A DNA stretch of 64,000 nt from JACMLD01 sp038207265 (GTDB lineage: Bacteria > Bacteroidota > Bacteroidia > Chitinophagales > Chitinophagaceae). Both the position numbers and the translations under genes were made by a program. The first letter of the stretch is position 1. Every line of letters starts with the position of its first letter. The stretch is from the NCBI GenBank assembly GCA_038207265.1, contig JBBQZZ010000001.1:1-64000 (forward strand). The letters run 5' to 3'. The notes under the pieces are model-generated. The model had not been told where the DNA came from. It ran no database searches and was given only the letters and a program-made list of their open reading frames with translations. Positions 41,959-50,946 of the stretch are shown here, piece after piece.

Positions 41959-44421
41959 ATGAAAAAAATGATGGCGCTGGCAGCGGTCTTAACCTTATCC
42001 CTGATTGGCCTGGCGCAAACAAATGCTGGTAAGATTTCTGGCCACGTAATAGATGGCAATCAAAAAACAATTGAATCTGCCACCATAACCCTGTTAAGAG
42101 CAAAGGATTCCTCAGTAGCTAAAATGAACGCAGCCGGTAAAGATGGAAATTTTGAATTTGAATCAGTTCCGGACGGTAAGTATTTTGTAGCAGTCTCAGC
42201 AATTGGTCACAAAAAAGCATTTTCTGAAACCTTTGAAATTAATTCAACAAATAACGCTGTTTCTTTGAAAACCATTGAATTAATTCCTGCCTCAAAAGAT
42301 TTGGCGGCAGTTACGGTTACGGGTCGAAAGCCTTTAATTGAGCAAAAAATTGATCGTACCGTGGTGAACGTAGATGCGGCGGTCTCCAATGTTGGTGCTA
42401 CTGCTTTGGAAGTACTGGAAAAGTCTCCGGGCATTACAGTTGATAAAGACGGAAATGTGAGTTTAAAAGGTAAGCAGGGTGTACAGGTATTTATTGATGG
42501 AAAACCATCCTACCTGAGTGGTGCAGATTTAGTGAACCTGCTTCGTAATATGAATGCCAATCAACTGGACCAGATAGAGATCATGACAAATCCCCCGGCA
42601 AAATATGATGCAGCGGGAAACTCAGGTATTATTAATATCAAAACGAAAAAGAATAAAGCGAAAGGTTTTAATGGTAGTATAACCGCAGGTTATTCTCAGG
42701 GTTCATATTGGAGAACCAATGAAAGCCTCAATCTCAATTATCGAAATGGTAATTACAATGCCTACCTTAATTATAGCTATAATAATAACAATAGCTTCCA
42801 GGAATTAAGCATTAAAAGAATCTATAAAGAAAGCGATGGCAAGACCGTAAAAGCCATGTTCGACCAGGTTGCATTCATGCCCAAGTCGAGTACCAATAAT
42901 AACCTGAAATTTGGAATGGATTTTTTCCTTTCTAAAAAAACAACCGTAGGATTTGTGGCAACAGGATTCATAAGTCCTGAAAGCAATGATAACTTCAACA
43001 CTTCCTACCTGAAGAATCCAAACGCTGTTGTAGATTCCATTGTTTATTCAACCAGTAAGGATAAAGACAAATGGAAAAATGGTTCATTGAACCTTAATTT
43101 CCGTCGCCAGTTTGATTCAACCGGACGTGAATTAACAGCAGATCTGGACTATTCAAAATATTCATCCAGTCACAACCAGTTATTCACCAACACTTCTTAT
43201 TATTCAGACTGGGTTAAAAAAGGTCAAACCGATTTGAAAAGCATGCTTCCAGTTGATATCAATATTTATTCAGCAAAATTAGATTACACGCATCCTTTAA
43301 AAAAGGAAGCCAAGCTGGAAGCAGGTTTGAAAAGCAGTTATGTTAACACGGATAACGCAGCAAATTATTATAACATTATTGGGGGAACTGACCAGGTGGA
43401 CTATGATAAAACAAATCGTTTTCAGTATAAAGAAAACGTGAATGCTGCCTACCTTAATTATAGTAAACAGTTTAAGAAGTTTGGTGTGCAGGCTGGTTTG
43501 CGATTTGAAAATACCAACTATAACGGTCACCAGTTTGGCAATGCGCAGAAACCCGGATCAGATTCTTCCTTCACGAAAACTTATAACAATCTCTTCCCAA
43601 CTGTTTTTATCAGTTACAAAGCCGATAAGAACAATCAGTTCGGTTTGTCGGTTGGCAGAAGAATTGACAGGCCCGCTTACCAGGATCTGAATCCTTTCCT
43701 GTTCTTTCTTGATAATTATACTTACCAGGCAGGCAATCCCTTCCTTAAGCCACAATACACAAACAATATTGAACTGAATCATACATTCAAAGGTTTTTTA
43801 AATACAACGGTGAACTATAGTCGCACTGAAAACTTTTTCACCGAAACCTTTGAGCAAAATAATTATGCTACAATTGTAAGACAAGGAAATATTGGCGTAA
43901 GACAAAATGCCGGACTGAGTATGAGTGCGCAGGTGCCGGTAACGAAATGGTGGACAGCTGTACTCTATGGTAATTACAATTACAGCAGCTTCAAAGGAGA
44001 GTTGTACGGAGAAATGCTGAACGTAAGTGCATCCAATGTGCTATTCAATGTTAACAACCAGTTCAATTTTAATAAAGGATGGAGTGCCGAACTGAGTGGC
44101 TTTTACAGAACAAAGGGAATTGAGGGTCAGATACAGATTGATCCACTAGGACAGGCATCGGCCGGTATTTCAAAACAAGTTATGAAAGGTAAGGGTAGCA
44201 TCAGGTTTAATGTGCGTGACATTTTCTATACCAACTGGGTGAAAGGAACCATCAATTTTCAGACTACACAAGCCTTTTTTGTCAACAAACGAGATTCACG
44301 CGTAGCCGGTATTTCATTTACCTATCGCTTTGGTAAACCACTTAAAGGACCGCAAAACAACAGAAAGAAAGGTGGTGCAGATGATGAGCAGAACCGTGTA
44401 AAAGTTGGAGGCAATAACTAA
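41959..44421 (+). CDS. TonB-dependent-receptor-like outer-membrane beta-barrel protein
   Basis: The product has 820 residues: signal peptide (KKMMALAAVLTLSLIGLAQ), a carboxypeptidase-regulatory-like domain (about 24-110, KISGHVIDGNQKTIESATIT), and a plug-like domain (about 120-225). The plug has TALEVLEKSPGITVDKDGNV, VFIDGKPSYLSG and IEIMTNPPAKYDAAGNSGII. The long C-terminal barrel belongs to the OMP_b-brl_3 kind, ending GISFTYRFGKPLKGP with a basic tail. These proteins are widespread in Bacteroidota; some act as TonB receptors for unknown ligands. No SusD partner is present. It is monocistronic with a strong terminator. Confidence 0.92.
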   Translation: MKKMMALAAVLTLSLIGLAQTNAGKISGHVIDGNQKTIESATITLLRAKDSSVAKMNAAGKDGNFEFESVPDGKYFVAVSAIGHKKAFSETFEINSTNNAVSLKTIELIPASKDLAAVTVTGRKPLIEQKIDRTVVNVDAAVSNVGATALEVLEKSPGITVDKDGNVSLKGKQGVQVFIDGKPSYLSGADLVNLLRNMNANQLDQIEIMTNPPAKYDAAGNSGIINIKTKKNKAKGFNGSITAGYSQGSYWRTNESLNLNYRNGNYNAYLNYSYNNNNSFQELSIKRIYKESDGKTVKAMFDQVAFMPKSSTNNNLKFGMDFFLSKKTTVGFVATGFISPESNDNFNTSYLKNPNAVVDSIVYSTSKDKDKWKNGSLNLNFRRQFDSTGRELTADLDYSKYSSSHNQLFTNTSYYSDWVKKGQTDLKSMLPVDINIYSAKLDYTHPLKKEAKLEAGLKSSYVNTDNAANYYNIIGGTDQVDYDKTNRFQYKENVNAAYLNYSKQFKKFGVQAGLRFENTNYNGHQFGNAQKPGSDSSFTKTYNNLFPTVFISYKADKNNQFGLSVGRRIDRPAYQDLNPFLFFLDNYTYQAGNPFLKPQYTNNIELNHTFKGFLNTTVNYSRTENFFTETFEQNNYATIVRQGNIGVRQNAGLSMSAQVPVTKWWTAVLYGNYNYSSFKGELYGEMLNVSASNVLFNVNNQFNFNKGWSAELSGFYRTKGIEGQIQIDPLGQASAGISKQVMKGKGSIRFNVRDIFYTNWVKGTINFQTTQAFFVNKRDSRVAGISFTYRFGKPLKGPQNNRKKGGADDEQNRVKVGGNN

Positions 44422-44447
44422 TTCAATCAATAATCATTAAACCAATA

Positions 44448-44482
44448 AAAAATCCCGTTCAAAGTTGAACGGGATTTTTATT
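44448..44482 (+). terminator. Rho-independent terminator
   Basis: AAAAATCCCGTTCA and TGAACGGGATTTTT form a near-perfect 14-bp stem with a short loop and T-tract, 27 nt past the stop of the barrel-protein gene. It is symmetrical and could work in both directions. Confidence 0.9.
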
Positions 44483-44549
44483 TCGGCAGATAATTGACAA
44501 AGTTTTTTATATGCCACGGCGATCGCCTGCTTTTTATGAGAACAGGCTT

Positions 44550-44582
44550 TTGTATGAAGTTTCCGAAACAGTCTTACATTTG
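44550..44582 (+). promoter_or_regulatory. Putative promoter of yajQ
   Basis: TTG (44550) and TACATTTG (44575-44582) lie 22 nt apart, close to the Bacteroidota -33/-7 layout, with the ATG 37 nt further on. Confidence 0.45.
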
Positions 44583-44618
44583 AAACTGTATTAATAATTT
44601 CCATTTCAAATTCTGTTT

Positions 44619-45110
44619 ATGCCTTCATTTGATATTTTAAGTAAAGTTGATCCGCAGGCGCTGGACAATGCTGTAAACGTTGTACGAAAAGAAATCACCA
44701 ATCGCTTTGATTTCAAAAATTCACATGTTGTAATTGACTTGAATAAAAAAGAATTCAAACTGAATATAGAAACGGAGGACGATATGAAGATGGGCCAGTT
44801 GATTGATGTACTGATTAGCCGGGCACACAAACAAAGTATTGCCCCGGAAGCGTTTGACCTTTCCAAACAATCTTTTCCCAGCGGCAAAATTGTAAAAAAA
44901 GAAGTAACCGTGAGAAATGGGTTAAAGCAGGAGGACGCAAAGAAAATCGTAAAACTGATAAAGGATAAAGGGTTAAAAGTTCAGGCGCAGATCATGGATG
45001 ATATTGTTCGTGTAACGGGTAAAAAACTGGATGAATTGCAGGAAGTTATTCAATTGTGCCGCAGTTCAGAACTTGGGATACCACTGCAATTTGAAAATAT
45101 GCGCAATTAA
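44619..45110 (+). CDS. YajQ-family nucleotide/cyclic-di-GMP-binding protein
   Basis: The 163-residue product has the usual length of YajQ, with the N-terminal MPSFDILSKVDPQALDNAVN and the tandem ferredoxin-like halves typical of the family. Conserved segments are EITNRFDFKNSHVVIDLNKK, KQEDAKKIVKLIKDKGLKVQ, and the ending EVIQLCRSSELGIPLQFENM, then RN. Family members bind nucleotides, and in Xanthomonas cyclic di-GMP. The role in Bacteroidota is not established. Monocistronic. Confidence 0.95.
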   Translation: MPSFDILSKVDPQALDNAVNVVRKEITNRFDFKNSHVVIDLNKKEFKLNIETEDDMKMGQLIDVLISRAHKQSIAPEAFDLSKQSFPSGKIVKKEVTVRNGLKQEDAKKIVKLIKDKGLKVQAQIMDDIVRVTGKKLDELQEVIQLCRSSELGIPLQFENMRN

Positions 45111-45122
45111 TACTGAAATGGT

Positions 45123-45153
45123 TTGGCAGACAGTTCAATAGAACATATCTTTG
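45123..45153 (+). promoter_or_regulatory. Putative promoter of rpmE2
   Basis: TTG (45123-45125) and TATCTTTG (45146-45153) are separated by 20 nt, the canonical Bacteroidota spacing, with the ATG about 55 nt further on. Confidence 0.6.
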
Positions 45154-45207
45154 CAAACTTATAAATAAACTGTACGGCAAAATCCGTACAACCTTAAAAT
45201 TTACAAT

Positions 45208-45459
45208 ATGAAAAAAGGTCTCCACCCGGAAAATTACCGGTTCGTAATTTTTAAAGATATGAGTAATGGATATTCATTTCTCAGTCGCTCAACCGCTGCT
45301 ACCAAGGAAACTGCAAAATGGGAAGACGGCAATGATTATCCACTGATAAAGTTGGAAATTTCAAATACTTCTCATCCCTTCTTTACCGGTCAGAAGATGT
45401 TGGTTGACACCGCAGGCCGTATCGACAAATTCAAGAAGAAATACGCAAAGAAGGCTTAA
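45208..45459 (+). CDS. rpmE2: 50S ribosomal protein L31 type B
   Basis: The 83-residue product opens MKKGLHPENYRFVIFKDMSN and has the type B-specific long middle (KWEDGNDYPLIKLEISNTSH) with the L31 signature HPFFTGQKMLVDTAGRIDKF and a basic tail. The zinc-binding cysteines of type A L31 are absent, as expected for the Zn-independent type B form. It is a component of the large ribosomal subunit near the central protuberance. It has its own promoter and a terminator. Confidence 0.97.
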   Translation: MKKGLHPENYRFVIFKDMSNGYSFLSRSTAATKETAKWEDGNDYPLIKLEISNTSHPFFTGQKMLVDTAGRIDKFKKKYAKKA

Positions 45460-45489
45460 GGTATTTCGATTACATAAAGCAAAATCATC

Positions 45490-45522
45490 ATCCCTTCCGG
45501 TAAAAAGGAAGGGATTTTTTTA
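45490..45522 (+). terminator. Rho-independent terminator after rpmE2
   Basis: ATCCCTTCC and GGAAGGGAT form a 9-bp stem with a short loop, followed by TTTTTT. It lies between the convergent rpmE2 and folP genes and its T-tract reaches the folP stop codon. Confidence 0.85.
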
Positions 45523-46350
45523 TGCCTTGCTGTAGGCCGTAAACAATTGAATGGTTTCCTTCGCTTCTTTTACATCGTGTACGCGTAATAATGTGGCACC
45601 ATTTTGAAGTGCCAGCGTATTGAGTACCGTGGTTCCGTTTAAAGCATGCTCCGCCGTAGTATTGATTGTTTTGTAAACAGTTGATTTACGTGATAACCCG
45701 GCAAGTATAGGTTTTTCTAAGATTTTAAATACAGAAAGATGTTTAAGGATTTGAAAATTATGCTGAATTGTTTTTCCAAAGCCAAAACCGGGGTCTATGA
45801 TTACATCATGAATACCTGCTTTTTTACAGGTCTCCAATTTTTGAATAAAATATTCCAGCAACTCTCTCACTACATCATCATATGAAGCTTCATCTTGCAT
45901 TGTTTGCGGAGTGCCCTTCATGTGCATGCAGATATAAGGCAGTCTAAGTGCTGCAACTGTTGAAATCATCTTATCATCCATTTCACCACCGCTGACGTCG
46001 TTTATTATTGACGCACCGGCACCCGCGGCTTCTTTAGCAACTTTTGAATAAAATGTGTCTACAGATATAAATATATCAGGGTAATTTGAATGTATTGCTT
46101 CAACGGCCGAAATTACCCGGTTGATTTCTTCATCAGCAGTTAACAACTGGCTACCAGGCCGGGTACTTTGACCACCAATATCAATTATATCAGCGCCTTC
46201 TTTGATCATCGCCGATGCTCGTTTTAGAACCTCATTAATAGCTTCAACCCGGCTACCAGCATAAAATGAATCTGGCGTAACATTAATAATGCCCATTACC
46301 AATGGCGATGCAGCTATCAATAGTCGGCCCTTACAATTCAGTGTAAACAT
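45520..46350 (-). CDS. folP: Dihydropteroate synthase
   Basis: The 276-residue TIM barrel has the DHPS signatures PLVMGIINVTPDSFYAGSR (about 16-34) and DIIDIGGQSTRPGSQLLTAD (about 55-74). IINDVSGG, PYICMHMKGTPQTMQ and DVIIDPGFGFGKTIQHNFQI also fit, as do the substrate-binding GLSRKSTVY and the final LRVHDVKEAKE. The enzyme joins p-aminobenzoate to hydroxymethyl-dihydropterin pyrophosphate in folate synthesis and is the sulfonamide target. All main binding motifs are intact. It is divergent from the DUF1599 operon and is monocistronic here. Confidence 0.97.
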   Translation of the reverse strand: MFTLNCKGRLLIAASPLVMGIINVTPDSFYAGSRVEAINEVLKRASAMIKEGADIIDIGGQSTRPGSQLLTADEEINRVISAVEAIHSNYPDIFISVDTFYSKVAKEAAGAGASIINDVSGGEMDDKMISTVAALRLPYICMHMKGTPQTMQDEASYDDVVRELLEYFIQKLETCKKAGIHDVIIDPGFGFGKTIQHNFQILKHLSVFKILEKPILAGLSRKSTVYKTINTTAEHALNGTTVLNTLALQNGATLLRVHDVKEAKETIQLFTAYSKA

Positions 46351-46364
46351 TGCCTTGTTATTAT

Positions 46365-46372
46365 TACTTTTG
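46365..46372 (+). promoter_or_regulatory. Putative -7 promoter element of the DUF1599-DoxX-permease operon
   Basis: TACTTTTG matches TAnnTTTG and ends 36 nt before the ATG of the DUF1599 gene, in the short divergent region shared with folP. Confidence 0.35.
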
Positions 46373-46408
46373 AAGCTAAAGTTGAGAAATAATTCTTACT
46401 CTTAGCAA

Positions 46409-46960
46409 ATGAATACAACGAACCGGCAGTATGATACAGCTATCCAGGCATGCAGGGATATTTTTATTAAAAAAACCAAAGACTACGGCACTTCCTGGAG
46501 GGTCTTGCGTACCATTTCAATTGTAGACCAGATTTTTATCAAAGCCAAGCGCATCCGGACAATACAAGAAAACAGAACACAAAAAATAAGGGATGATATT
46601 GCTTCAGAATTCAAAGGCATTCTGAACTATGCGGTCATTGGTCTTATTCAACTGGAACTTGGCAAAGATGAAATAGAAGAATTACCGGTTGAAGCGGTAG
46701 AATTGTTTTATGACGATAAGACATTGAAGGCAAAGGCGCTGATGGAAGATAAAAATCATGATTACGGCGAGGCCTGGCGCGATATGAGCCAGGAAAGTTT
46801 TACAGATTTGATATTATCGAAATTACTCCGCATTAAACAAATCATCGGCAACGACGGCAAAACGATAGTAAGTGAAGGTATAGATGCCAATTACTATGAC
46901 ATTATTAATTATTCAGTATTTGCATTAATATTATTAGCAGAAGGAAAACACCGTTCCTGA
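46409..46960 (+). CDS. DUF1599 protein with internal duplication
   Basis: The 183-residue product contains the family's repeated unit twice: KKTKDYGTSWRVLRTISIVD (about 23-42) with KAKRIRTIQE, and DKNHDYGEAWRDMSQESFTD (about 117-136) with KLLRIKQI. Each unit has the K-x-x-DYG-x-x-W-R-x-(L/M) core. Function is unknown; the helical repeat and conserved acidic/aromatic residues suggest a nucleotide-type ligand, but this is inference. It is the first gene of an operon, 15 nt before the DoxX-like gene, and starts 58 nt from divergent folP. Confidence 0.92.
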   Translation: MNTTNRQYDTAIQACRDIFIKKTKDYGTSWRVLRTISIVDQIFIKAKRIRTIQENRTQKIRDDIASEFKGILNYAVIGLIQLELGKDEIEELPVEAVELFYDDKTLKAKALMEDKNHDYGEAWRDMSQESFTDLILSKLLRIKQIIGNDGKTIVSEGIDANYYDIINYSVFALILLAEGKHRS

Positions 46961-46975
46961 AATTAAATTAATTAC

Positions 46976-48118
46976 ATGAAAGCAGCGCTTACTGCAGCAC
47001 GTTGGATCGTTGGTATCTTGTTTATCTTTTCCGGCCTTGTGAAAGCCAATGATCCGCTGGGATTGAGTTATAAAATGCAGGAATTTTTTGAAGTGTGGGG
47101 TATGGCCTTCCTGGATAATTTCTCTTTGTCTTTTTCCATTCTCATGATTGCATTTGAAATCATTGCCGGTGTGGCTGTGTTGCTGGGATGGAGAATGAAA
47201 CTTTTTAGCTGGCTCTTACTGCTGCTCATTTTGTTTTTTACTTTTCTCACTGCCTATGCAGTTTTCTCCGGAAAAATAAGAACCTGTGGTTGTTTTGGGG
47301 ACTGTATTCCTTTAACTGCGGAACAATCCTTTATAAAAGATTTAATATTAACTGTGCTGATTGTATTCATATTCTTTTTTAAAAACCAGGTGCAACCGTT
47401 GTTCAAACCTCTTATCAATGGTCGGATACTAATTTTAACCACGTTACTTTCATTTGCATTGCAGGGTTATGTTTTTCGCCATCTGCCAATTGTAGATTGC
47501 CTGCCCTATAAAATTGGTAAGAATATTCAGCAACAGATGAAAGTAGCCCCAGGTGCAATTGCCGATAGTACAGTTATCACTTTTGTATACAACAAGCAGG
47601 GTAAACAGGTTGAATTTACTTCTGATGGTTTCCCTGACGACTTTGATGATTCATTGTATCATTTTGTTAAACGATATGATAAATTGATAAGGAAGGGAAA
47701 CGCCGAACCCGCTATCAGGGATTTTGCACTTAGCTCTTTAAATGGTAATGATAGCACCCAGGCAATAATAAGTCAACCGGGATTTGCCATTTATATTTTT
47801 GCCAAAGACCAGGTAAATACTGATTACAACAGGGATGAGAACAAACAACTTCGTTCTGTACTTGATGTAGCGAAAGCTAAAAATATACCCGTTTACACCA
47901 TTACAAATACAAAAGACGTGTGCGCAGAATTTTTAACTGCTACAAAAGATAGTTCCTTTACCGCCGGTACAAATTCCTTTTTATGCGATGCAGTTGCCAT
48001 TAAAACCGCTGCAAGGGCCAATCCTACTTTATATTTATTACAAAATGGAACAATTCAAAACAAATGGGCTTTTGCAGATATTAAAAAAGCCTTCATTCTT
48101 TTGCAACAATTAAAATAA
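46976..48118 (+). CDS. DoxX/MauE-type membrane protein, BT_3928 family
   Basis: The 380-residue product has an N-terminal DoxX-like four-helix membrane domain (about 1-130). It contains LFIFSGLVKANDPLGLSYKM and the redox-type motif RTCGCFGDCIPLTAEQSFIK, typical of the MauE/BT_3928 group. A fifth helix follows near 145-165, then a soluble periplasmic C-terminus. The C-terminal half lacks an obvious thioredoxin motif, having only isolated cysteines. These proteins are thought to be redox-linked membrane components. It is co-transcribed with DUF1599 (15 nt gap) and the ABC permease (27 nt gap); the same order is common in Bacteroidota. Confidence 0.88.
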   Translation: MKAALTAARWIVGILFIFSGLVKANDPLGLSYKMQEFFEVWGMAFLDNFSLSFSILMIAFEIIAGVAVLLGWRMKLFSWLLLLLILFFTFLTAYAVFSGKIRTCGCFGDCIPLTAEQSFIKDLILTVLIVFIFFFKNQVQPLFKPLINGRILILTTLLSFALQGYVFRHLPIVDCLPYKIGKNIQQQMKVAPGAIADSTVITFVYNKQGKQVEFTSDGFPDDFDDSLYHFVKRYDKLIRKGNAEPAIRDFALSSLNGNDSTQAIISQPGFAIYIFAKDQVNTDYNRDENKQLRSVLDVAKAKNIPVYTITNTKDVCAEFLTATKDSSFTAGTNSFLCDAVAIKTAARANPTLYLLQNGTIQNKWAFADIKKAFILLQQLK

Positions 48119-48145
48119 CATACTCACTATCGTAAATAGATCCGC

Positions 48146-49195
48146 TTGCTCAGATATATTTCAAGAAAATTATTATATGGATTACTCGTCATGCTGGGCG
48201 TTGTGGTGATGGTATTTTTTTTGTTCCAGGGCTTTGGAGATCCGGCAAGATTGATCATTGGTCAGCGTGCCGATGCCGCAACACAGGACAATATCCGTAA
48301 AGAACTCTATCTTGATCAACCCAAATGGAAACAATTTATTTTTTACCTTAATGATGTTTCCCCGGTTAGTGTTCATTCATCTTCAGCTATCGAAAAAAAA
48401 CAATTAAGAGGATTGTTTATTGGTGGCCATACAAAAATTGCTTTCAAAATTCCATACCTGCGACGCTCGTATCAAACAAAAAAAGAAGTGTGGCTGGTAT
48501 TGATGGAAGCCTTGCCCGGTACATTATTACTGGCAGGCGCCGCAATGACTTTCGCGGTTTTTTTGGGCGTTTTTATGGGTGTACTGGCTGCAGTAAAAAA
48601 AGGAACATGGATGGATGCTGCTTCAATTTTCTCGAGTATCATTGGTATTTCAGCACCTTCGTTTTTTATGGGAATAATCATTGCTTACGTGTTTGGTTTT
48701 ATGCTAAGTAAGTATACTGGTTTAAACATGGCAGGAAGCTGGTTCGATCTTGATGAAATAACGGGTGAAAAGCATCTCACTTTACACAACCTTATTTTGC
48801 CTGCCTTAACGCTTGGCATCCGACCACTGGCAATCATCACGCAACTGACCCGCAGCGCAATGCTGGATGTATTGAACCAGGATTATATAAGAACTGCCTA
48901 TGCCAAAGGCTTAAAAAGAAATACAGTAATTTGGAAACATGCATTGAGGAATGCGCTTAACCCCGTTATTACGGCTGTCACCGGCTGGTTCGCAGAGTTA
49001 CTGGCAGGTGCTTTTTTTGTTGAATACATATTTGGATGGAAAGGAATTGGAAAAGTGACCGTGGATGCGTTGGAAAAATTAGACTTCCCGGTAGTAATGG
49101 GATCTGTATTAATTTCTTCTGCTTTTTTTATCGCCATTAATGTATTGGCGGATTTGCTATATGGCCTGGTAGATCCAAGAGTGAAGTTGGAATAA
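48146..49195 (+). CDS. ABC transporter permease (DppB/OppB family)
   Basis: The 349-residue product has a TTG start giving MLRYISRKLLYGLLVMLGVV. It has six membrane segments, the DppB N-terminal pattern FFLFQGFGDPARLIIGQRAD, a longer periplasmic loop, and the permease EAA motif TAYAKGLKRNTVIWKHALRN with the usual G-(x)9-P spacing. The C-terminus LADLLYGLVDPRVKLE is typical. Such permeases import peptides or nickel with a DppC partner, two ATPases and a binding protein. None of these is adjacent, so this is an orphan half of the complex, as is usual for this locus in Bacteroidota. It is the last gene of the operon, meeting DUF721 tail to tail with no spacer. Confidence 0.92.
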   Translation: MLRYISRKLLYGLLVMLGVVVMVFFLFQGFGDPARLIIGQRADAATQDNIRKELYLDQPKWKQFIFYLNDVSPVSVHSSSAIEKKQLRGLFIGGHTKIAFKIPYLRRSYQTKKEVWLVLMEALPGTLLLAGAAMTFAVFLGVFMGVLAAVKKGTWMDAASIFSSIIGISAPSFFMGIIIAYVFGFMLSKYTGLNMAGSWFDLDEITGEKHLTLHNLILPALTLGIRPLAIITQLTRSAMLDVLNQDYIRTAYAKGLKRNTVIWKHALRNALNPVITAVTGWFAELLAGAFFVEYIFGWKGIGKVTVDALEKLDFPVVMGSVLISSAFFIAINVLADLLYGLVDPRVKLE

Positions 49196-49477
49196 TTAGT
49201 TGATAATAACTTCCCTGATTACCTTTTCTCCCAATGCTTCATTCACCCTTGCAATAATATTTTCTTTCTGAAAAATCAGTTCCTGTTTAAGTGGAGCTAC
49301 TTTGGTACTGATGTATAATTTATCACTATATATTTTAATGCTGTCCGTATATTTCGCAATGGTTTTACCCATGAGTCTTTCCCATATATCAAGAATCTGC
49401 ATTGCCTGCAAATCTCCTTTCAATTTACTTCCCCGCAGGAATTTATTCAGGGCTTCAGCCATTGAAAATTCACTCAT
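49196..49477 (-). CDS. DUF721 (DciA-like) protein
   Basis: The 93-residue product has the DUF721 core AEALNKFLRGSKLKGDLQAM, then ILDIWERLMGKTIAKYTDSI, and the closing LKQELIFQKENIIARVNEAL. DciA, the studied member of this family, loads the replicative helicase DnaB in bacteria lacking DnaC. That role is plausible here because the gene follows recF on the same strand by 62 nt. It is shorter than many DciA proteins, with only the KH-like domain. Confidence 0.88.
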   Translation of the reverse strand: MSEFSMAEALNKFLRGSKLKGDLQAMQILDIWERLMGKTIAKYTDSIKIYSDKLYISTKVAPLKQELIFQKENIIARVNEALGEKVIREVIIN

Positions 49478-49539
49478 ATTGCGAAGGTAGAAAAATGAAA
49501 ATAGAAAAACTTGTTCAGCCTGATAAAAATAAAAAACAC

Positions 49540-50658
49540 CTATAATTCTATTAACTGGTAAGCTTGTTTCAATTCCAGCAATGCCTTTTCAAGCCTTTCA
49601 CGATGGGTGTCGGTAATAAATACCTGTCCGCGGTTCTGTATACATACCCGCTTCAGCAGGTTATGCATTCTTTGCTGATCCAGTTTTTCAAAAACATCAT
49701 CGAGTAATAAAATAGGAGGGAAGCCTTTTGCACGCTGTAAGATTTCGAATTCTGCCAGTTTCAATGCAAACAACAGACTTTTTCGCTGTCCCTGCGAAGC
49801 GATTGATTTGAATACCTGCTCATTTAACCTGATGTCGATATCATCCCTGTGAATACCCTGCGTGGTTCGCTGCAACAATAAATCTTTTTCCCTGCTTTGC
49901 AACAATAACTTTTCAAAAGTATTGCTCAGCAAGCTGCTCTCATAACTCAGAAGAATGGCTTCCTTACTGCCCGCAATGTCTTTGTAAAAATCATTTACCA
50001 GCGGAATCAATTTTTCAAGAAAAACTTTTCGCTGACTGAAAAGGTAATTACCGTTTATTGTCAGTTGCCTGTCGTACACCTCCATAAGCGATTCATCCAC
50101 CACATTTCTGCCGGAGAGTGTTTTCAGATAACTGTTTCGTTGTTGTAAAACTTTGTTGTATGCCATTAAATGCTGCAGGTAAGAAACATCGGCCTGGCAT
50201 AGCAGCGCATCTAAAAAATGACGGCGTTCTTCACTGGTACCGGTTATGATCAGTACATCATCTGGCGCAATGAATACACAAGGAAATTTACCAATGTGAT
50301 GAGAAAATTTTTCATACAGTTCTCCATTTAATAAAAATTCCTTTTTGCCAGTTTCCCTTAAAATGCAAATGGCTTCCTCTTCAGTGTTGTTTAAATGATT
50401 GCTGATAGAAAAATTTCCCGCAATACGGAAACCCTGGGCTCCATTGAATACATGCAGTGCATCTGTTTTGCTGAAATAGCCACGTGTAAAACAGAGGTAA
50501 TAAATAGCATCCAGCAAATTGGTCTTTCCAATTCCATTACTACCGCAGATACCAATGATGCGTTCCAAAAATGAAAATGATGCTTGCGGATAATTTTTGA
50601 ATTGTAAAAGAGATATATTTTTCAGTTGCAGCAAAATGATTCTGACTTGTTGCCGCAA
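49540..50658 (-). CDS. recF: DNA replication/repair protein RecF
   Basis: The 372-residue product has Walker A ICGSNGIGKTNLLDAIYY (about 37-54), the RecF lid segment LLCQADVSYLQHLMAYNKVL, signature TSQGQ-type IASQGQRKSLLFALKLAEFE, and Walker B PPILLLDDVFEKLDQQRMHN. RecF is an SMC-like ATPase that binds gapped DNA and helps RecO/RecR load RecA. The listed start MRQQVRIILLQLKNISLLQF adds about 10 residues to the usual opening (LxLxNFRNY); a start nearer to LQLKNISLL is likely. It forms an operon with DUF721 downstream and probably the 79-residue gene upstream (48 nt gap). Confidence 0.96.
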   Translation of the reverse strand: MRQQVRIILLQLKNISLLQFKNYPQASFSFLERIIGICGSNGIGKTNLLDAIYYLCFTRGYFSKTDALHVFNGAQGFRIAGNFSISNHLNNTEEEAICILRETGKKEFLLNGELYEKFSHHIGKFPCVFIAPDDVLIITGTSEERRHFLDALLCQADVSYLQHLMAYNKVLQQRNSYLKTLSGRNVVDESLMEVYDRQLTINGNYLFSQRKVFLEKLIPLVNDFYKDIAGSKEAILLSYESSLLSNTFEKLLLQSREKDLLLQRTTQGIHRDDIDIRLNEQVFKSIASQGQRKSLLFALKLAEFEILQRAKGFPPILLLDDVFEKLDQQRMHNLLKRVCIQNRGQVFITDTHRERLEKALLELKQAYQLIEL

Positions 50659-50706
50659 GTTAATTATAATAGAATTGCTGAGATAATATAAGCCAGCAAA
50701 AGTTGC

Positions 50707-50946
50707 TTAATAATTCTCTTCCATAAAAAGCGACTCATCTGCCAGGAATTGCGTGCATTCCAATTCACTCATCTTATTGATGATGCGGTTGTATGTAATA
50801 TGTTTTTTTGACTGGTATGCTTCTATTTCGCGAATACCGTTGGAGAGTCTTGTTTTGAAGTCGGTAATGATCTCGGCCTCGTTTTTCAGGAAGTTATTAA
50901 CGTCTGTAATAAATTCCACTGCATGTGATTGCATTTTCCTAAACAT
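50707..50946 (-). CDS. Hypothetical 79-residue protein upstream of recF
   Basis: This short, charged, probably all-helical protein has no signal or membrane segment (VEFITDVNNFLKNEAEIITD, IREIEAYQSKKHITYNRIIN). I do not recognise it. Same-strand position 48 nt before recF and reasonable composition support a real gene. The evidence is otherwise thin. Confidence 0.5.
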   Translation of the reverse strand: MFRKMQSHAVEFITDVNNFLKNEAEIITDFKTRLSNGIREIEAYQSKKHITYNRIINKMSELECTQFLADESLFMEENY

